From contig CAJUKY010000009.1 in the NCBI GenBank assembly GCA_910587055.1, forward strand, positions 8,556 to 72,555: a stretch of 64,000 nt of DNA, read 5' to 3'. Source of the DNA: Candidatus Gastranaerophilales bacterium (GTDB lineage Bacteria; Cyanobacteriota; Vampirovibrionia; Gastranaerophilales; Gastranaerophilaceae). Position 1 is the first letter of the stretch. Each line of letters opens with the position of its first letter. Made by a program: the position numbers and the translations under genes. The notes beneath the pieces were generated by a model. The model searched no databases. It was not told the DNA's origin and was given only the letters and a program-made list of their open reading frames with translations. Below are positions 60,133 to 64,000 of this stretch, piece by piece.

Positions 60133-61529
60133 ACGATGCTATCCTGAAGCGCCTTGTCCTTATTGTTACTGCTTTCGGTGCGAATCTCTGTTCCTTTGAG
60201 GCACCATACAAGAGCTTCTTTAATTTCAACATTTATGAAATCACCCGTTTGTGCCGTATTTGATTCAAAATGAACCACTTTATTGTTTCTGCTTCTGCCC
60301 TCTGCTATTCTTTTTGAGCCGTTTTTTGAATCCTGCTCTTTTATTTTTTCAACAAGAACTTCATAAATTTTTCCGACAGATGCCTCATTTGATTTTTTTG
60401 AAGCTGCTTTAACGATATTATTTAAAATTGCAAGGCGTTTTTTCTTGATATCGGAAGGAATAAATTTATCTGTCATTCTGCCTGCAGGGGTATTCGGGCG
60501 CGGAGAATAAGCGGCAGTATTTGAGTAATCAAGCCCGAGCTCTTCTATGGCACTCAATGTGTCATTGAATTCTTCTTCTGTTTCGGAAGGAAAGCCTGCA
60601 ATAAAATCGGATGTAATTGTAACATCTTTAATCTGTGTGCGGATTTTGTTTACAATTTCGGTGTATTGGGTTCTGTTATAGCGTCTGTTCATGGCCTTTA
60701 ATACTCTGTCATTACCGCTTTGCATCGGTATATGAAAGCATTCGCAGATTTTGTCCGCATTTTTAACGGTTTCAATAACATCATCTGTTATATCTGTAGG
60801 GTATGAGGTTGTAAACCTTATCCTAAAATTTCCTTCAAGTTTATCAAGCTTGGATAAAAGGTATGCAAATGTCGGTTTTCCTTCCAAATCCTTGCCGTAG
60901 CTGTCTACATTTTGCCCAAGGAGTGTGATTTCTTTATATCCTTCGCTTATTATTTTTTTGGCTTCATTTAAAATAATTTCAACTTCGCGGCTACGCTCGC
61001 GTCCTCTTGTATAAGGAACGATGCAGTATGTGCAGAAATTATTGCATCCTTCCATAATCGGAAGCCAGGCATTTATTCCTTTTGAGCGTATAATATTAAA
61101 TTCTTTTTCAGGAACCGCTTTATCTCTTATGGCGCAGATTCTTTTTCTTGAGCCGTCAGGGGCGGGTGTTTCAAGCTCTTTAATTAATTCGGGCAGCTCG
61201 TATATATTGTGCGTGCCGAAAACTAAATCCAGATATGGAAATTTTTTTAAAAGATTTTCTTTTTCCTGCTGGGCAACACACCCTGCAATTGCAATTTTTA
61301 TATGAGGTTTGTTTTTTTTCATTTTTCCCCATACGCCGAGCTTTGAATATGCCTTATCTTCGGATAGTTTTCTGATTGAACATGTGTTTACAATGAAAAA
61401 AACTGCCTCATCTTCGTCTGAGGGCTCGTAGCCAAAATGAGAAAGAATGCCCAGCATTCTTTCCGTGTCGGATTTATTCATCTGACAGCCGAGAGTTTCT
61501 ATATAAACCTTTTTTCGGGTATTTTCCAT
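60129..61529 (-). CDS. miaB: tRNA-2-methylthio-N6-dimethylallyladenosine synthase MiaB
   Basis: A 466-residue methylthiotransferase. N-terminal domain with ETLGCQMNKSDTERM and cysteines in VNTCSIRK and AGCVAQQEKE; radical SAM core MEGCNNFCTYCIVPYTRGRE (CxxxCxxC), then the C-terminal TRAM domain ending in FINVEIKEAL. It adds a methylthio group at A37 of tRNAs decoding UNN codons. Third gene from the 3' end of the operon, overlapping both neighbours. Confidence 0.95.
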   Translation of the reverse strand: MENTRKKVYIETLGCQMNKSDTERMLGILSHFGYEPSDEDEAVFFIVNTCSIRKLSEDKAYSKLGVWGKMKKNKPHIKIAIAGCVAQQEKENLLKKFPYLDLVFGTHNIYELPELIKELETPAPDGSRKRICAIRDKAVPEKEFNIIRSKGINAWLPIMEGCNNFCTYCIVPYTRGRERSREVEIILNEAKKIISEGYKEITLLGQNVDSYGKDLEGKPTFAYLLSKLDKLEGNFRIRFTTSYPTDITDDVIETVKNADKICECFHIPMQSGNDRVLKAMNRRYNRTQYTEIVNKIRTQIKDVTITSDFIAGFPSETEEEFNDTLSAIEELGLDYSNTAAYSPRPNTPAGRMTDKFIPSDIKKKRLAILNNIVKAASKKSNEASVGKIYEVLVEKIKEQDSKNGSKRIAEGRSRNNKVVHFESNTAQTGDFINVEIKEALVWCLKGTEIRTESSNNKDKALQDSIV

Positions 61530-62839
61530 TATACTATCCTGTGTGCCTGAATTTCTTCGAGTCTTTCCATACGCTCTTTTAATGCACCTTGAGGCAGGTA
61601 ATAAGGTTCAACGGTCATAATCTTTGTTGCGATATCCGGATAGAAGTAAATAAATCTTAATTCACTGTCTGTTAATGGTTTTTGAGTATGAACGTTTGCA
61701 TAGCGGGCAAGTTCAAGGATGTTTCTTGCTTCGTTTTCATCTTTAAACTCAAGCTCCAGATTATCATAAACGTTTCTGAACCCTTTAATTCCGGCGTATT
61801 CTCCGACAGTTATCATTCTGCCTGTTTCAATTATTTCCGGTTCGCCGCGGCCAAGCTCTTCGTAATCATAAAGTTCATAATTTCTTCTGTCTTTAAGCGC
61901 CCCGTCTGCATGGATTCCTGATTCATGAGCAAATGCGTTATCACCGACAGCCACCTGATTTATGGGGATGGGTACACCGAAAGCATAGGCTGTATATTTT
62001 GCAAGTTTCCATGCTTTTGTAATATCTATTTGCGGGTCAATTTTATATTTACCTGCAAAACCGCTTGATTTTAATATTGCAAGAATACAGGATACAAGGT
62101 CTGCATTTCCCGCGCGCTCGCCCATTCCGTTTATTGCCGTGTTTATCCAGGCATCCACTCCCGCATCAATTGCGGCTTTTGCACCCATAACAGAACATGC
62201 CGTTGCCATGCCTAAATCATTATGGAAATGCATTTCTATATCCATGCCGGTTTCTTTAGCTAGGATAAAAATCCTGTCATATGCGGTTTTCGGGTCGTCA
62301 TATCCAAGTGTATCGCAGTATCTGAATCTTTTTGCACCGTATCTTTTACATTCATTTGCGTATTTTATTAAATAATCAAGGTCGGAGCGGGAAGCATCTT
62401 CTGCGTTTACGCCGATAATTTTGGCATCATATTCTATTGCCATATTAATAGCTTCAAGTGTCTGGTGCAGGATATCATCTTTTGATTTTTTACCCTGATA
62501 TTTGCCGTTAATCATTTGATCCGATGTGGATTGAGATAAATTTACATATTGAAGTTTCGGTATATTTTCGAAAGATTTCTTAACATCTGAAGCAAGAGCC
62601 CTCATCCAGCCTGAAAGTTTTGTTTTATTTATGGCGCCTCTATCTACAAGCATAAGGTTTCCGTTTAGATAATTTCTTTCATGCTCTGTTGTCGGAAAAC
62701 CAAACTCTGACTGGTTTATCCCCATATCATTAAGCATAAGATTAATTATTGTTTTTTGAAGTTTTGCAAGACCCAATCTTGAAGTTTGTACACCGTCTCT
62801 ATTTGTAACATCAACAAATTTAATAAAATTTTCGCCCAT
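61529..62839 (-). CDS. HMGL-type synthase (homocitrate/Re-citrate/2-isopropylmalate synthase-like)
   Basis: A 436-residue Claisen-condensing enzyme: VDVTNRDGVQTSRLGL (RDGxQ), KIIGVNAEDASRSDL, MHFHNDLGMA (metal HxH) and GMGERAGNADL. It lacks the ~120-residue LeuA regulatory domain of the usual 2-isopropylmalate synthase, so it is not a standard LeuA. The size and motifs fit homocitrate synthase or Re-citrate synthase; an anaerobe might use the latter to make glutamate precursors. The reaction cannot be fixed from sequence. First gene of the miaB-lrgAB operon. GGAAAC precedes the ATG at 62839. Confidence 0.75.
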   Translation of the reverse strand: MGENFIKFVDVTNRDGVQTSRLGLAKLQKTIINLMLNDMGINQSEFGFPTTEHERNYLNGNLMLVDRGAINKTKLSGWMRALASDVKKSFENIPKLQYVNLSQSTSDQMINGKYQGKKSKDDILHQTLEAINMAIEYDAKIIGVNAEDASRSDLDYLIKYANECKRYGAKRFRYCDTLGYDDPKTAYDRIFILAKETGMDIEMHFHNDLGMATACSVMGAKAAIDAGVDAWINTAINGMGERAGNADLVSCILAILKSSGFAGKYKIDPQIDITKAWKLAKYTAYAFGVPIPINQVAVGDNAFAHESGIHADGALKDRRNYELYDYEELGRGEPEIIETGRMITVGEYAGIKGFRNVYDNLELEFKDENEARNILELARYANVHTQKPLTDSELRFIYFYPDIATKIMTVEPYYLPQGALKERMERLEEIQAHRIV

Positions 62840-62980
62840 AAGTTTCCTGTTTTCCTGCTTTTAAAGGTTAGTAAGACATATATTGTTAAGTAATATTTTA
62901 ACATCAAAAAAAAGTGTAGCAATTTTTTTTATTTTTGTGTATTAATATAGAGTATCAGTTATTAATTTGTGAAGGTAAAA

Positions 62981-63805
62981 ATGTCTTCCGATTATTCGAT
63001 ATCTCGTATAGATAACTATTTGCCGTCGGGCAGCGGGTCTGCCAAATATCATTCGGCGCTTATTGTGCGAAAGCACGGTGGGCTTGATGAGGGTAAAAAG
63101 AATACAATTGCGAATTTAACTGATGATGAAATCTTATTAACCAGCATAAATTATGCAAAAAATAAAACTGATAAAACGGTGGCCGGAAAGCTTGCAAATG
63201 CTCTGCCATCGTTATTTATTACTGCGGTTCCCATTGTGTTCGGCGCACTTTATAAGGGCAAACTTTCAGATAAAGTAAAGACGGCGCTTTCAACGGCTGC
63301 AATATTCGGCGGTGCTTCCATATTATTTAATAAATATAATAACGGCATGGACAGGATTGAAAATGCTTCGCCAAAAATAGAAAAAGCAAGAGAAGAACAC
63401 CCGTTTGCATCAAGCTTGTTTGATTTTACGGCAAAAGCAGCCCTTCTTTTCGGCGGATATGCTCTTGCCATGAAGAGTGGAAAATTTTTACAGAATAAAT
63501 TTAAACCTTCCGCTGAAAGATTAAATAAAACAATTGCAAAAACATCAGATAGAATCGACAGTTCAATGCTCGGGCGCGGTGTTGAAAAACTAAGCGCTAA
63601 AAAAGAAGCTTTTCTTGATAAGCATCCTAAGATTGCAAAATTTGTATCAAAAAGCGCCTTTTTTACACCTTTTGCAGCTCTCATAGGCTGGTTTGGATTT
63701 GAAGGTATTGTTCAGCATAAGGCTATAGTACATCAGTATAATTATGCTTCACAGATGGCTGACAGTCTGTTAATTCAAAGAGAAATTGCAAAAGCTGAAG
63801 ATTAA
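62981..63805 (+). CDS. Hypothetical membrane protein
   Basis: A 274-residue protein with about four hydrophobic segments (ALPSLFITAVPIVFGALY, LSTAAIFGGASILF, FTAKAALLFGGYALAM, FFTPFAALIGWFGFEG), separated by basic helices. The segment LPSLFITAVPIVFG resembles the proline-bearing helices of the large repeat protein at 19068, and the two may be distantly related. No known family. AAGG lies 6 nt before the ATG at 62981; GTG four codons upstream is in frame. Confidence 0.7.
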   Translation: MSSDYSISRIDNYLPSGSGSAKYHSALIVRKHGGLDEGKKNTIANLTDDEILLTSINYAKNKTDKTVAGKLANALPSLFITAVPIVFGALYKGKLSDKVKTALSTAAIFGGASILFNKYNNGMDRIENASPKIEKAREEHPFASSLFDFTAKAALLFGGYALAMKSGKFLQNKFKPSAERLNKTIAKTSDRIDSSMLGRGVEKLSAKKEAFLDKHPKIAKFVSKSAFFTPFAALIGWFGFEGIVQHKAIVHQYNYASQMADSLLIQREIAKAED

Positions 63806-64000
63806 TTTTATTAAAAAGCATGTTGATTTAAATATGTTGATTTAAATTAAGTTTTTGTTTTAGTTGCCATTTTTTGTTTTTATGCTGTCCGTTTTTATTA
63901 AGTTTTATTAAGTTTTAGCTATACGTATTTATTGTTTGTTACCTGTATTTAAAAAAACAATTGAAATTTTTTGTTAAGTAATATAAACAATGTAGGACAA
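63806..64000. other. AT-rich intergenic tail
   Basis: No gene or RNA is recognised here. It contains short direct repeats, GTTGATTTAAAT twice (around 63822-63848) and TTTTATTAAG twice, plus homopolymer runs. It is probably the spacer to a gene beyond the window. Confidence 0.5.

Overview
The window is a chromosomal segment from a low-GC, anaerobic, fermentative bacterium using the standard code. It carries three [FeFe]-hydrogenase paralogues in one block, an oxygen-sensitive class III ribonucleotide reductase and a set of lineage-restricted proteins. Best guess is a gut cyanobacterial relative (Gastranaerophilales / Vampirovibrionia, 'Melainabacteria'). That assignment is inference from gene content and composition; no rRNA is present to prove it. 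I see no phage, plasmid, insertion sequence or CRISPR array.

Layout. 1-3.6 kb: ammonium transporter (cut by the window edge) and a giant glycine-rich prepilin-like protein. 3.6-13.4 kb: hydrogen block, with an XRE regulator, a sensory (group C) hydrogenase with its PP2C-type phosphatase, a second promoter, then a group B-type monomeric hydrogenase and the three subunits of an electron-bifurcating HydABC enzyme, ended by a terminator. 13.4-18.3 kb: metallophosphoesterase, small regulators, rph, a histidine kinase and cimA. 18.4-22.4 kb: lineage-specific proteins, including a roughly 1,100-residue membrane protein built of three repeats. 22.5-25 kb: ThiF-like enzyme, membrane protein and the H-cluster maturase hydE. 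25.1-28.1 kb: cobalamin riboswitch, nrdD and nrdG. 28-30.6 kb: YkgJ-like protein, flavodoxin and a split chromate transporter. 30.6-35.2 kb: glycosyltransferases and GDP-fucose synthesis (gmd, fcl). 35.2-38 kb: pyk and a MetY-like enzyme. 38.1-40 kb: two tRNA-Pro genes, each preceded by the same unexplained ~80-nt element, flanking a calpain-like protease. 40-46.5 kb: DMT transporter, 5'-nucleotidase-like protein, parvulin, GT9 and Stealth glycan genes. 46.5-48.6 kb: MarR-cupin pair and a carboxymuconolactone decarboxylase-cupin protein. 48.7-56.8 kb: hypothetical proteins, tRNA-Asp, rplU-rpmA, fumarase and a histidine kinase. 56.9-64 kb: pgi, fic, an operon of HMGL-type synthase-miaB-lrgA-lrgB, and a membrane protein.

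Functionally the window joins H2 metabolism and H2 sensing (three hydrogenases plus HydE) with glycolysis (pgi, pyk), acyl-chain-extending synthases (cimA and a homocitrate/Re-citrate-like enzyme), fumarase, anaerobic dNTP synthesis under B12 control, and surface glycan assembly. The least explained parts are the tRNA-Pro-linked repeats, a shared N-terminal 'MNxxIT ... SFxG' pattern in several unrelated hypothetical proteins, the triplicated membrane protein, and two genes 18 kb apart with near-identical MerR-type 19-bp-spacer promoters.
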